NCBI RefSeq assembly: GCF_035594125.1
Contig: NW_026973669.1
Location: forward strand, 112,501-176,500
Reading direction: 5' to 3'
Source of the DNA: Scylla paramamosain
Lineage: Eukaryota; Arthropoda; Malacostraca; Decapoda; Portunidae
Length of the DNA stretch: 64,000 nucleotides
A program made the position numbers and the translations under genes. Below, piece by piece: positions 49,218 through 58,816 of the stretch. Numbering within the stretch: the first letter of the stretch is position 1; every line of letters starts with the position of its first letter. The notes beneath the pieces are model-generated. The model saw only the letters and a program-made list of their open reading frames with translations. It did no database searches and had not been told where the DNA came from.

Positions 49218-49327
49218 ATGATTTGGACGACGACTTTGTCGTGCTCCCCAAACCCCTTCTGCTACAGCATCCCCATCCACAATCCCAGCACCAGCTTCCC
49301 ATTCCATTACCTGCACAGCTGCAGCAA
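49218..49327 (+). CDS. Candidate exon joined in phase to the THAP exon
   Basis: Acceptor TTGACAG before and donor GTAGGT after. The two starting bases complete the codon left open by the exon at 45302-45438 (G + AT = Asp). It reads DDLDDDFVVLPKPLLLQ, then a His/Gln/Pro-rich stretch to LPAQLQQ, ending in phase 0. An acidic then Gln/Pro-rich linker is common after THAP domains. Phase agreement by chance is one in three. Confidence 0.42.
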
Positions 49328-49477
49328 GTAGGTAGTACTGAAAGTTAAAAAAAATTACACTGCATTAATTATTACCTCACCCATGATTTTAAGACTATCA
49401 TTTAACTTTGTCCTTAACGACACAGATTGCCGTATACAGGCTTTCTGAAAATTCTGAAATCCATATGTGCATTTTAG

Positions 49478-49537
49478 GTGTGTCCTAGGAGCCCTGCTGC
49501 TCGCTCACGTGACGACCCTCGCCACCGTTGTTGCTGA
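49478..49537 (+). CDS. Candidate terminal exon of the THAP-like gene
   Basis: After ATTTTAG, phase 0 continues VCPRSPAARSRDDPRHRCC then TGA at 49535-49537. In phase 1 the same DNA codes a hydrophobic segment, so the assignment is uncertain. If this exon is skipped, the candidate at 49711 also joins in phase. Confidence 0.3.
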   Translation: MCPRSPAARSRDDPRHRCC

Positions 49538-49710
49538 GAGTAAAAAAAAAAAAAAAAAAGAAATAATGTTTTTCTTTGTGAGATGATCAGTTGGTAAAAT
49601 TACATTCTTCATAGTACAAACAAAGTATGTACTTCTAAGAACCATACACTACTAATATAAGCTCATGTGTTTCACTGTATTTTAAAACTAACATCATATT
49701 TTTTCAACAG

Positions 49711-49776
49711 ATTATAGTGCACCAAAAATTTGAGAGGGGCAACTGGATGTGCAACATACAAAGAGCTCCAAAAAAC
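49711..49776 (+). CDS. Alternative candidate exon of the THAP-like gene
   Basis: A 66-base phase-0 open segment (IIVHQKFERGNWMCNIQRAPKN is 22 residues; key part FERGNWMCN) between TTTTTCAACAG and GTAAGA. Both splice sites are good. No family recognised. Confidence 0.3.
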
Positions 49777-49937
49777 GTAAGATTTTAGTGATATCTGCTG
49801 TTTCGTGTGTTTTGTTATCATCATCAACTTATGTTACTCCACAGCAAGACGGAGGCATCTCCCACAGGTGAGGTGGTGTCAAGCTGAACACCATGCAAAT
49901 ACATGCAAGTAAAGACAACTCTATTCCTTCACAATAC

Positions 49938-51235
49938 AGACCGAGGATGTTCAGTGTAAAAGAGAGGGCCAGCTGAGTGTCACTGAAAAAGAGGGGATAG
50001 TTGTGTGGAAGGTTCTGTCGAGTTTATAGGTGGAGGAATTGAGTTTTTGAGGCATTGAAATTTACTCTGCCCCAATGAGAAATTTTAGAGATCAGAAGTC
50101 AGGAGTTCTGCGGTTTATCTGCGTGAGCTGTTTACTTCCTGAAGGGTTAGACGTATGTGAAAAGACGTGGAAAAGAGCAGAGTGGTATCATAAGCGAAGG
50201 AGAGGATGGGACAAGAAGATTGGTTTAAAAGATCATTGATGAATAATAGGAAGAGAGTGGGTGACAGGACAGAACCCTGAGGAACCCCACTGTTAATACA
50301 TTTAGGAGAAGAACAGTGACCGTCTACCGCAACAGCAATAGAACGGTCAGAAAGGAAACTTGAAATGAAGTTTCAGAAAGAAAGATAGAAGCTATAGGAG
50401 GGTAGTTTGGAGATCAAAGGTTTGTGCCAGACTCTATTAAAAGCTTTTGATATATCCAAAGTAAAAGCAAAAGTTTCACCAAAATCTGTAAAAGAGGATG
50501 ACCAAGACTCAGTAAGGAAAGCCAGAAGATCACCAGTAGAGCGGCCTTGACGAAACCCATACTGGCGATCAGACAGAAGGTTGTGAAGTGATAGATATTT
50601 AAGAATCTTTCTGTTGAGAATAGACTCAAAAACTTTTGATAGGCAGGAAATTAAAGCAATTTAACGGTAGTTTGAGTGATTAGAGCAGTCACCCTTTTTA
50701 GAAACAGGCTGAAATGCATGTTTGTGCATGTAAAAATACTTTTCATGGACAAAAGTACTTGTACAATTATTTGTTCTTCGTTAATTTTGTAAAAGGATTC
50801 TTTTGTCAATAAACAACTAACTAACTAGGCAATCTTCCAGCAAGAAGGGAAGGTAGATGTTGACAGACAGAGCTGAAAGAGTTTGACTAGGCAAGGTGCA
50901 AGCACAGAGGCACAGTTTCGGAGAACAATAGGAGGGATCCCATCAGGTCCATAAGCCTTCCGAGGGTTTAGGCCAGCGAGGGCATGGAAAAACATCGTGA
51001 AGAATTTTAATAGGTAGCATGAAGTAGTCAGAGGATGGAGGAGAGGGAGTAACAAGCCCTGAATCGTCCAAGGTATAGTTTTTAACAAAGTTTTCAGCGA
51101 AGAGTTCAGCTTTAGAGATAGATTTGATATGGGAATGGTGCCATATGGTTGAAATAAAGGAGGGAAAGAAGAAGAAGCAAAGTTATTGGAGATATTTTTT
51201 TAATAGATGCCAGAAGTCACGAGGGTTAGATCTTG
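49938..51235 (-). mobile_element. LINE B copy B5: degenerate, with a 115-bp insertion
   Basis: Minus-strand copy covering the reverse transcriptase from ILGLSF-region to the fingers (49938-50710) and the linker (50829-51235). Motif A region LDISKAF... and QGSVLSPTLFLL are readable only across frameshifts. It lacks the 3' end at 49938 and stops at 51235 next to a GTGGT satellite. A foreign 115-bp piece lies at about 50714-50826. Confidence 0.85.
50714..50826 (+). repeat. Short insert with AATAAA and AACT tail in B5
   Basis: Interrupts the B family sequence between GGCTGAA and GGCAATCTTCC. It ends GTCAATAAACAACTAACTAACTA: a poly(A) signal-like word and tetramer tail, like the 3' end of a SINE or truncated LINE. 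No clear target duplication. Confidence 0.55.
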
Positions 51236-51244
51236 AACGTTTTT

Positions 51245-51856
51245 GAAAGATTTTGTGTGGATGGGTGTGGTGCAGTGTGGTGTGGTGTGGTGCAGTGTGG
51301 TGTGGTGTAGTTTGTTGTGGTGCGGTAGGGTATGGGGTGGTGTAGTGGGGTGTGATGTAGTGGTGTGTGGTGTGGTGCAGTGTGGTGGGGTGTGGTGTAC
51401 TGGTGTGTGGTGTACTTTGGTGTGATTGGGTGTGGTGTGATGTGGTGTATTGTGGTGATGTGCAGTGTGGTGTGGTGTTGTGATGTGCAGTGTGGTGTGG
51501 TATGATGTGGTGTTGTGCAGTGTGGTGTTGTGCAGTGTGATGTGGTGTGGTACAGTGCGGTGTGGTGTGGTGTGATGCAGTGTGGTGTGGTGTAGTGCAG
51601 TGTGTTGTGGTACAGTGTGGTGTGGTGTGGTGCAGTGTGGTGTGGTGTTGTGTGGTGTAGTGTGGTGTGGTGTTGTGTGGTGCAGTGCTGTGCGGTGTGG
51701 TTTGATGTGATATGGTGTAGTGCAGTTTGTGGTGGGTGCAGTGTGTTGTGGTGCAGTGTGGTGCAGTGGGGTGTGGTGTGGTGGGTTGTGGTGTGGTGCA
51801 ATGTGGTGTGGTGCAGTGTGATGTGGTATGGTGCAGTGTGGTGTAGTATAGTACAG

Positions 51857-51857
<1 letters not shown>
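51245..51857. repeat. GTGGT pentanucleotide satellite
   Basis: About 610 bases of GTGGT/GCAGT/GTAGT pentamers with G and T on the plus strand nearly throughout. Long frames on both strands (HTTPHCTT, VVWCGVV) are repeat-derived. It abuts the truncated end of B5. Confidence 0.95.
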
Positions 51858-51906
<49 letters not shown>

Positions 51907-51915
51907 ATGATGATG
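51858..51915. repeat. (CTG)n then (ATG)n microsatellite
   Basis: CTG repeats 51858-51888 followed by ATG repeats to 51915, continuing the satellite block. Confidence 0.93.
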
Positions 51916-52643
51916 CCCTTAGAGGTGGTGATGATGATGCAGTGGTGGTGATGCATCGTGGTTGGGGGAGCGAGGCTCAAGATGGGAGCAAAATGTGATC
52001 GCCAGGCCTCAAGGTCAGTTTGGGACCTTCAAACGTCTGCTCACTACAGTTGCCACCGTGACTGCCAGCCACGTATTTTTGTCACTATCTTCATCAGAGG
52101 TAGTGTTAGCAGTTGATCACTTACATCAACAAGAGATACTGTCAGCGTGGCTTATCTATTCCGGTAAAGAATAGACCCGTGGGCAGGAACAGACGGGCAG
52201 GCAATCTGGCTGGTCAGTGGTCACACACACACACACACACACACACGCATGAGAGATGATTTTCTCGGTATCAAGCCACATGGAGGAATAGGAAAAGGAG
52301 AAGGAAGGCCACCTTCTCTTCTTCCTCCTCCTCCTCTAGTATCTTTTTCGGTTTTTTATTAAAGACGGGCCGCCAACATTTACGTATTAAATGAAAAAAA
52401 AACGAAAAACTTAAACGAAAAAGAAAAGAGGAGGGAAGACACGTCCGGAAAGCGTGTGTGTGTGTGTGTGTGTGAACAGAATCTCAGTGCAAAAAAAAAA
52501 AAAAAAAAAAATTGCCTCCATCCTGGAGTTTTGCCTCACCTCCTTCCCCTCCTTCTCCTAATTCGGATGAAAGGATGAAAGGGCCCAAAGGTTTGATTGT
52601 CATTTTTTTTTAGATCATAGTAATATGCATATTGCTGGCAACT

Positions 52644-52699
<56 letters not shown>

Positions 52700-52780
52700 A
52701 TTGCATCTATTATTCTTACTTGCCTCTACACTACATATTTTATACTGTTTCCTATATTTGTTATCTTTCTTATACCTTAT

Positions 52781-52819
<39 letters not shown>

Positions 52820-53010
52820 GCCTGGCAGCACACACACACCCACACACCCACACACACACAGAGTTTTCCTGTTATGCACTCAAGCAGTGCGTTGAATAAC
52901 TTTTTATAAGTTACACGTCGTCCTTTAGTACTTAGGTGTGTGTGAGTGTGTGTGGTGTCACGTGAGGGAAGCAGGTGTGCTGTAGATTGACAACTGTTTT
53001 GGGTAAGTAA

Positions 53011-53041
<31 letters not shown>

Positions 53042-53335
53042 GTGCAGGATTTAAGGGATTATGACAGACAGCTGTAGGTGGGAGATTACGTTCGTGGAAT
53101 TGCTGCAGTATGGCACGGGTGTGGGGGAAATAAGTGCATAGGTGAAAAAAAAATGGCAGGAATGTGGCTGTGGGCGTGGCTGTGGCAGGGGCAATGGGTG
53201 GGCAGGAGCGAGGTCCTCCCCTTCCTGGCCCGTGTTGTCCTGGTCTGTGTTGTCTGCTTCCCTACCCGCCACTACAGTACCTCCTTCCCCCTCGTATTCC
53301 GCGCGCGCTTCCGAGACGGAGGAGATTGCTATTAC
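51916..53335. other. Microsatellite-rich spacer
   Basis: (AC)n 52219-52245, (GT)n 52454-52473, poly(A) 52491-52510, (CT)n 52648-52697, (AC)n fields 52785-52860, (GA)n 53011-53037. No gene recognised. Confidence 0.8.
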
Positions 53336-53484
53336 AACTGCTGCTGCTGCTGCTATTACTACTGCTGCTACTACTACTACTACACTAATACTACAAATAC
53401 TACTACTATTCCTGCTACTACTATTACTACTTTTACAAACACCAACACTACTACCACTATTACTGATACTACTGTTGCTGCTGT

Positions 53485-53551
<67 letters not shown>

Positions 53552-53563
53552 TCTACTACTACG
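53336..53563. repeat. (CTG/CTA/TAC) trinucleotide field
   Basis: Starts as CTG, continues as ACT/TAC with interruptions, and is pure TAC at about 53487-53547. Confidence 0.93.
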
Positions 53564-53613
53564 CAGCTGGCTGCTGTGTACCGTCGGCTGATATGTATCG
53601 GCTCTTATGTAAT

Positions 53614-53841
53614 CACAAGCAGTAAACTTGTTGCCACTCCTGGGCTATTAAATATTCAGTAATGACACCTGTGAACCACCAAGCAGGTGAAGGGTTTTGT
53701 TTTCCTGTGATTGGTTCAACCCTCTCAAAAACTAATCCTTGAGGCTTCACCCACTTGACGTTCCCCAATAGCCCATGCCCTGTCCCTTCCCGTGATCAGA
53801 GCTCATGTGAAATTGATAGATAATGTGTGGGTGTGTGTGTG
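53614..53841 (+). repeat. Interspersed repeat D, copy 1
   Basis: About 210 bases from AGCAGTAAACTTGTTGC through GTGATTGGTTCAACC and GATCAGAGCTC to GATAGATAATGTGTG followed by GT repeats. The reverse complement is found at 61071-61288. Its ends and the GT tail suggest a SINE-like or MITE-like unit. Confidence 0.8.
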
Positions 53842-54750
53842 ACCAAACGACCCCACACAGGGAAGCAAGACGGTCCAATCGGCTGTGCCGTTTTGTTGTT
53901 TTTGTTCGTACATCCAGTAACTCTTTACACCCGTGATTTGCACTAACAGTATATGGTGTGCTAATGCTGATAATAGACTGTGGAACATTGTGGTGCTTCA
54001 GCTCTGTGGTAATTCGAAGAAATTACATATACGTCCCCATATACCCCAGCTGCTGTGTGGTCTCCAGTTAGCGCATGTGCAGAAGCCTCACCAACAGACA
54101 ACAGCTTTCTGCCATTTCTGTTCCCTATGAATATATCTTTTGTGGACACAACGATAGGTAGAACGCTTGCAGAGCTACGCAAAGTGCCAAGGATACAGAT
54201 TAAGGACATCGCTAAAGATGAATTGATTGACACGATACTATTTGCTACGGAAATGGAGGATAGTGTAACTACACGCCTGGAAAAGAGACTTATCAATTGC
54301 AATCGAGCTGGGGAGCTGAGAAGGGCAATTGCATCGTCTGAGTCCAGTGTTAATAAGAAATTGACAGAGATGGAAGGGAAAGTGAGTAAGCAAGCTGATA
54401 TAATAATGAAGCAGCGACTATTTTTAAAGAAGGTTGATAGAAAGGAAAGGGAGACAAACTTAATTGTGCTGGGTGTCCCTGATGAGCAGGTGGCCCTTGA
54501 GGGGCAAACGACGATGCTACAAAGCTTGGGAAAGTGTGGGATGTGCTGGAGGGTAACACAAATTCGCTCCTATCGCAGACTGGGGCGCTACGACCCCGCC
54601 AGTACTCGCAACCGTCCAATCCTGGTGACTGTGGCCACCGAGGATGCCAGAGACAAGATACTGGAAAAGACTGCCAAGCGAGGTGCGAGGTGGGGCATTT
54701 GAGAGGATTTCTGTTAGGAAGGACGTTCATCTGTAAGAAACGAGACAAAG
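53842..54750 (+). pseudogene. LINE C ORF1 (coiled coil and RRM-like), frameshifted
   Basis: Frame 54055-54702: RTLAELRKVPRIQIKDIAKDEL, a heptad-rich coiled coil (RRAIASSESSVNKKLTEMEGKV), then RETNLIVLGVPDE (RRM-like start) and RPILVTVATEDARDKILEKTAKRG. A +1/-1 change in 54520-54590 and another after 54690 break it; FERISVRKDVH at 54710-54738 is the next expected block. This is an L1-ORF1-like RNA-binding protein. The last block (LYRNGVVIDNW) lies at 56300-56353 beyond an insertion. 53842-54054 shows no frame I can assign and may be the LINE leader. Confidence 0.65.
54742..54750. repeat. Probable 9-bp target duplication, left
   Basis: GAGACAAAG, matched by AAGACAAAG at 56279-56287 (8 of 9). 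Removing the DNA between lets LINE C ORF1 continue from the RKDVH region toward KELYRNGVVID. Confidence 0.45.
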
Positions 54751-56278
54751 GGTATTTTTGACGAATATATTCAAAATCGGACAAATACGTTTCCTTCACT
54801 CGGCATGGCCGGGATAGTCTAAATTGCCAGGTGGTGAGGTTTGTTTTCGTAAAATTAAAACCCCTCCCGCCTGGAAACCATATTTAAATGTCCCGCGTTA
54901 CTGCGTCATAGCCTGACTTGCGCGCCAACACACGCGGTATCATTCGGTGCTTGTATGTACGTAAAATTCGCTTTAGAATATTTTTTTCTCCAAAAATTTT
55001 TGTTATTTGTCATTTCTCTCGTGCCGGATCGCGAGGAGAGTGTGAGTCTTGTTGGTTAAGGGAGCGGAGCCAGTTCCTACCCAGGCATCAACGATGAGGG
55101 ATACACTTGCTTTTCCTATGCTTTCCAGCCAAATAGATGACGTACAAGCGCAGTTTGAGGGCTTCTCGAGCAAGATGGAGCGGCCAAGACCAGCAAGAGA
55201 GTAGTTTAGAATCTTATGAAGCGAGTCATGACCCTGCCACACTCACCCGCCACTCACCACCACCGCCCGCTCCGCCACCACCAGCAGCTGATTCGCCATT
55301 ACCTACACCAGGTACCTTATCACGCCCTTCTCCACCACCACTTGCTTCACCACCACCTACTCCACCACCACCTACATCACCATCAACTGCAGAATCAGCT
55401 ACATGGCCACATGAAACATCACTGCAGCTCCGACAACAGATTCTGCACAGAGGTGTTCAGTTGAACCCTCCTGATGCAAGCGAAACTTTTATCACCGTGT
55501 CGCTTTCCCAGCTACAGACACTCATCGCGTGGCAGAAATGCCCAGTACAGTCGTGCAGGAACACCTTGACTGTGTCCACTTCTGGGAGTGCCTTGCAGAG
55601 TGAGTGCACAAAGTGCCACTCACTTGTCGCTTCTGCTACCCGTCCTACTTAATCATTCTCGTGGCACCGAGTACTCCATCATTAGGCTGCGTGAAGTATA
55701 CTTCAGCCTCGCTCTGGTGTCGGTTATGTTGGATTGAGAATGAATGAAGCACTGCTGACAGGTGGAAAGATGTAGAAGGCACTGTAAGAGAAATGCAAGG
55801 AGCAGTATGGGCATCGTATTACCACCTGATATCCAACAACCAAGAGCATTACCATCAGTTTTACCCAAAAGGTATAAACTCCTGGGGCTTCCACAATAGG
55901 GCAATTGCACTGGAGCTTCCAGAGAGTGCCAAAGATCACGAGGAGAAGAATCTTTACCGAGCTAAAATTCCCAAAGAAAAGTTGGAATAAATCAAATCAG
56001 TATACAGTGATCTTGGCAACCCAGATCTTCTGAAGAGATGCCTGAAGGGTGCCACCCAAAACCCTAATGAATCTCTACACTCCAAAGTTTGAATCAAGTG
56101 CCAGAAAATCAAGTTTTATGGATACTCGAGGATTATGTTTCTGGTCCAATGTACAGCACTGGAACATAACATTGGGTATACCGATGGAAACATCATACTA
56201 CATATCCTCGGGTCTGAAGCAAGATTGAAAGAATCTTTTCAGTGGCTAGACCAGGAAAGAGCAAGGCGTGCAACACCC
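54751..56278 (+). mobile_element. Mutator-like transposase relic inserted in LINE C ORF1
   Basis: 1.5-kb segment between putative 9-base duplications. It contains an N-terminal Cys-rich part (55137-55652) and a C-terminal part (55760-56278) of a protein that I match from memory to the Mutator-like transposase family common in arthropods. Nine-base duplications are typical of Mutator elements, which agrees. Terminal inverted repeats are not evident, and coding sequence seems to reach the right edge, so the exact nature (MULE, fragment or retrocopy) is uncertain. Confidence 0.5.
55137..56278 (+). pseudogene. Mutator-like transposase, internally deleted
   Basis: First part: a Pro-rich stretch, then LIAWQKCPVQSC and SECTKCHSL, a two-pair cysteine motif. 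After frameshifts near 55650, GVGYVGLRMNEALLTGGK is readable at 55717-55770. Then the sequence jumps to the family's late region: GAVWASYYHLISNNQEHYHQF, KEKLE, SDLGNPDLLKRCLKGATQNPNESLHSK, KIKFYGYSR, and LDQERARRATP. The TQNPNESLHS block is the strongest family mark. The catalytic DDE core (about 200 residues expected) is absent. Several stops and frame changes. Non-functional. Confidence 0.5.
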
Positions 56279-56287
56279 AAGACAAAG

Positions 56288-56353
56288 AGCTGTACAGGAA
56301 AGCTGTACAGGAATGGAGTAGTCATCGATAACTGGAGCCTTCATTCTTTTTAA
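56288..56353 (+). pseudogene. LINE C ORF1 C-terminal fragment
   Basis: KLYRNGVVIDNWSLHSF then TAA at 56351-56353, the usual end of this ORF1 type. A 13-base duplication (AGCTGTACAGGAA) lies at its start. Confidence 0.5.
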
Positions 56354-56379
56354 TACAGCAACAAAGTCACTTAAAGGTC

Positions 56380-58510
56380 GCTTCATGGAACGTTAATTGA
56401 GTAAGGACGAAACTTGGAAAGTCCTATGTGTGTAATTTATTGGTTAATTATGACTTAATTAGCTTATATAAGAGAGACTAATTTGCAAGTATCATTTCAT
56501 GGCTACACTTCGTACATAAGTCGCGATAATAATAACCCTCATCGTGGTAGTACCTGTGTCCTAATAAGGCAAGGTCTAAGTGGTGACATCATGGAACTGG
56601 ACGTGTCTGTCCCTGACCAGGTGTGGTTTAAGCTTAAGTGTGTGCCTGGCGTTCTATTTGGCTTTTTGTTACGTACCGCCGTCAGACTCTCCCTTCTACA
56701 ATCATGCCTTGCTAAGTAGTGTGCTGGAAAAAATTAAAAGTCACGCAATTAATGGATGTGTAGTGGCGGGGGATAGGAATGCACGTTTTGGTGATACCGT
56801 GTTGAGTTGCCAGGTAGGCTTAACCGAGAACAGTATTCATATCCCTCTATCCCTGACCGTGCGCAGTGTAATGATAATGCCAATGCCCTGTTTGGTCTTT
56901 GCACTGAAAAGAAATTACTTGTTGTGAATAATATGTGTTATTTAGAAAATGTTTACATTAACAAACTGACATACCGACAAGGGTCAGTATGGGTGTCGGA
57001 ATTGGATTCTTGCCTAATGTCAGCCGGTATAATTCAGTATTTGCGCAGTTTTAATGTTAACCAGGATTTAAGGTTGCCATCAGATTATGCTCTTGTTCCT
57101 TGGGAGATGGCGGCACCGGACGTCAATTTGGATGCCCTTACCACCCGAAGGTCGTGCTTAGGAGAACACGCTGTGTTGTATCATAAGGAGGAATGTAATC
57201 TTGTGAGACCCCCAGTAAATTTACCAGTGTTGATCCTGAAAAGTTTTTAGATGCATTGTCCCATCAGTGTCAGCCGACACTGAGTGGTGACACAGAAACA
57301 TGTGTGCGTGATGTATGTAGTGTATTGTACCAGTGTGTGCGTGGGACTAAGGTGAGGTGCAATAATTCTGGGTATGACGATTATGTAAGTAGATGGGAGT
57401 GTCTGGTAGAGAAGGGTGATGAGGCGAGGTTATGGCGAGCGATTAATTGACAAGGTGAGCTAAATGGCAATGAATGTGTGGGGGGGAGGGTAAAGTGCTT
57501 CTCCCCACTGAAGAAGGAACATTGTGAAAGTTTATATAATACTCCTGATGAGAGTATACCCAGTGTTGATGACTTGTACAATGATGTTTATATACCTGTG
57601 TTGGATGACCCATTAGTATCAGAGGAGGTGTCTGACCAGGTGAGGAGATTGAGAGGTAGTAAGGCGTGTGGTCCAGATGGGGTGCCACCAGGTATTTTTA
57701 ATTTTTTTACCTCCTGCCTGGATCCTTACAATAACCGTGTTATTTAATAATGTGTTTATGTCTACATGTTATCCTGTTTCCTGAGCAACGTCTAAACTTG
57801 TTACGGTGTTTAAGAAAGGGTTGCGGGCGGCTGTGGCAAACTACAGAGGCATCAGTGTTATGGACAGTATGGCAAAGGTTTATGACTTTGAGTGCAAGAC
57901 TAGCCAAGTGGTTTATCCCAGACCGTGAGCAGGCTGGCAGTCAGGCAAGGAGAGAGTGCATTGAGCATGTGGCTACGTTGCGTTTATTGTGTGATGTTGC
58001 TCGTCGAAAGAAATTTAAGTTGTCAAATTTATTGACTTTACACAAGCATATGGAGGGTGCCACGAGGTGTTTTATTTGAGGTCTTCAAGCGGTTAGGATG
58101 TGGTGGTACCGTACTGTTAGCCTTGGTCGCCATGTATAAGATTACTCACTCTGTTTAAGGCAGTGTTGTTATCTCAGCCACGATAGGTGTACGACAAGGG
58201 TCTCCAACATCGTGTTTATTGTTCGTCATCTTTGTAAATGATTTAATTAAGTTAATCAAACAGAACTGTGGCGTAGATCGGTTCTTGGCCTGGTTACACA
58301 TCCTTGTGCTCGTGGATGACAGCGCTTTTGTCAACCAGTAGGCGGAACATGGTACATAAATTGAGGATTTTGAATACATTTTGTATCTCGCATGGGATGA
58401 AGATAAATGAGACTAAAACTTTTTTTTTTTGTAATAAATGGAAATGATGAGAATAAAATGACGATGAATACAGATGATATGAGTGGGAGCTTATGTGACC
58501 ACTATACATA
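56380..58510 (+). pseudogene. LINE C ORF2: endonuclease and reverse transcriptase, heavily broken
   Basis: Begins near 56385 with VASWNVN (endonuclease N-terminus) and KLGKSYVCNLLVNYDLISL. Continues through SFHGYTSYISRDNNNPHRGSTCVLIRQGLSGDIME, VPDQVWFKLKCVPGVLFGF, a GDRNARFGDTV block where GDMNARFG is expected, then PSDYALVPWEM. The reverse transcriptase has LRGSKACGPDGVPPGIF, AAVANYRGISVMDSMAKVY, GVRQGSPTSCLLFVIFVNDLIKLI (motif B, 58185-58260), and LVLVDDSAF in place of the usual LxMDDT (motif C) near 58305. At least eight frame changes or stops. It ends at a TA tract. Clade not assigned; the motif B/C style differs from families A and B. Confidence 0.7.
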
Positions 58511-58518
58511 TTTACAGA

Positions 58519-58520
<2 letters not shown>

Positions 58521-58594
<74 letters not shown>

Positions 58595-58595
58595 T
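58521..58595. repeat. (TA)n microsatellite at the end of LINE C
   Basis: About 75 bases of TA between LINE C and LINE B copy B6. Confidence 0.95.
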
Positions 58596-58618
58596 CGTAT
58601 ATATATATATTATATCAT

Positions 58619-58816
58619 TTTTTTTTATGTAGGAGGGACACTGACCAAGGGCAACAAAAAATCCGATAAAAAAAATGCCCACTGAAATGCCAATCCCATA
58701 AAAAGGGTCCAAAGCGGTAGTCAAAAATTGAAGGATAAGTGTCTTGAAACCTCCCTCTTGAAGGAATTCAAGTCATAGGAAGGTAGAAATACAGAAGCAG
58801 GAAGGGAGTTCCAGAG
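58619..58816 (-). mobile_element. LINE B copy B6: 3' end only
   Basis: About 200 bases of the family's 3' end, poly(A) at 58619-58628 (as T), stopping at the GGGAGTTCCAGAG codons where copy B7's poly(A) begins. Confidence 0.9.

Noticed and set aside
51183..51980. 265- and 191-codon frames rich in HTTPHCTT on the minus strand
   Set aside because: Pure product of the GTGGT satellite.
54999..55242. 79-codon frame on the minus strand
   Set aside because: Antisense to the start of the Mutator-like relic, no features of its own.
55216..55464. His/Leu-rich 82-codon frame
   Set aside because: Out-of-frame reading of the Pro-rich CCACC stretch of the Mutator-like relic.
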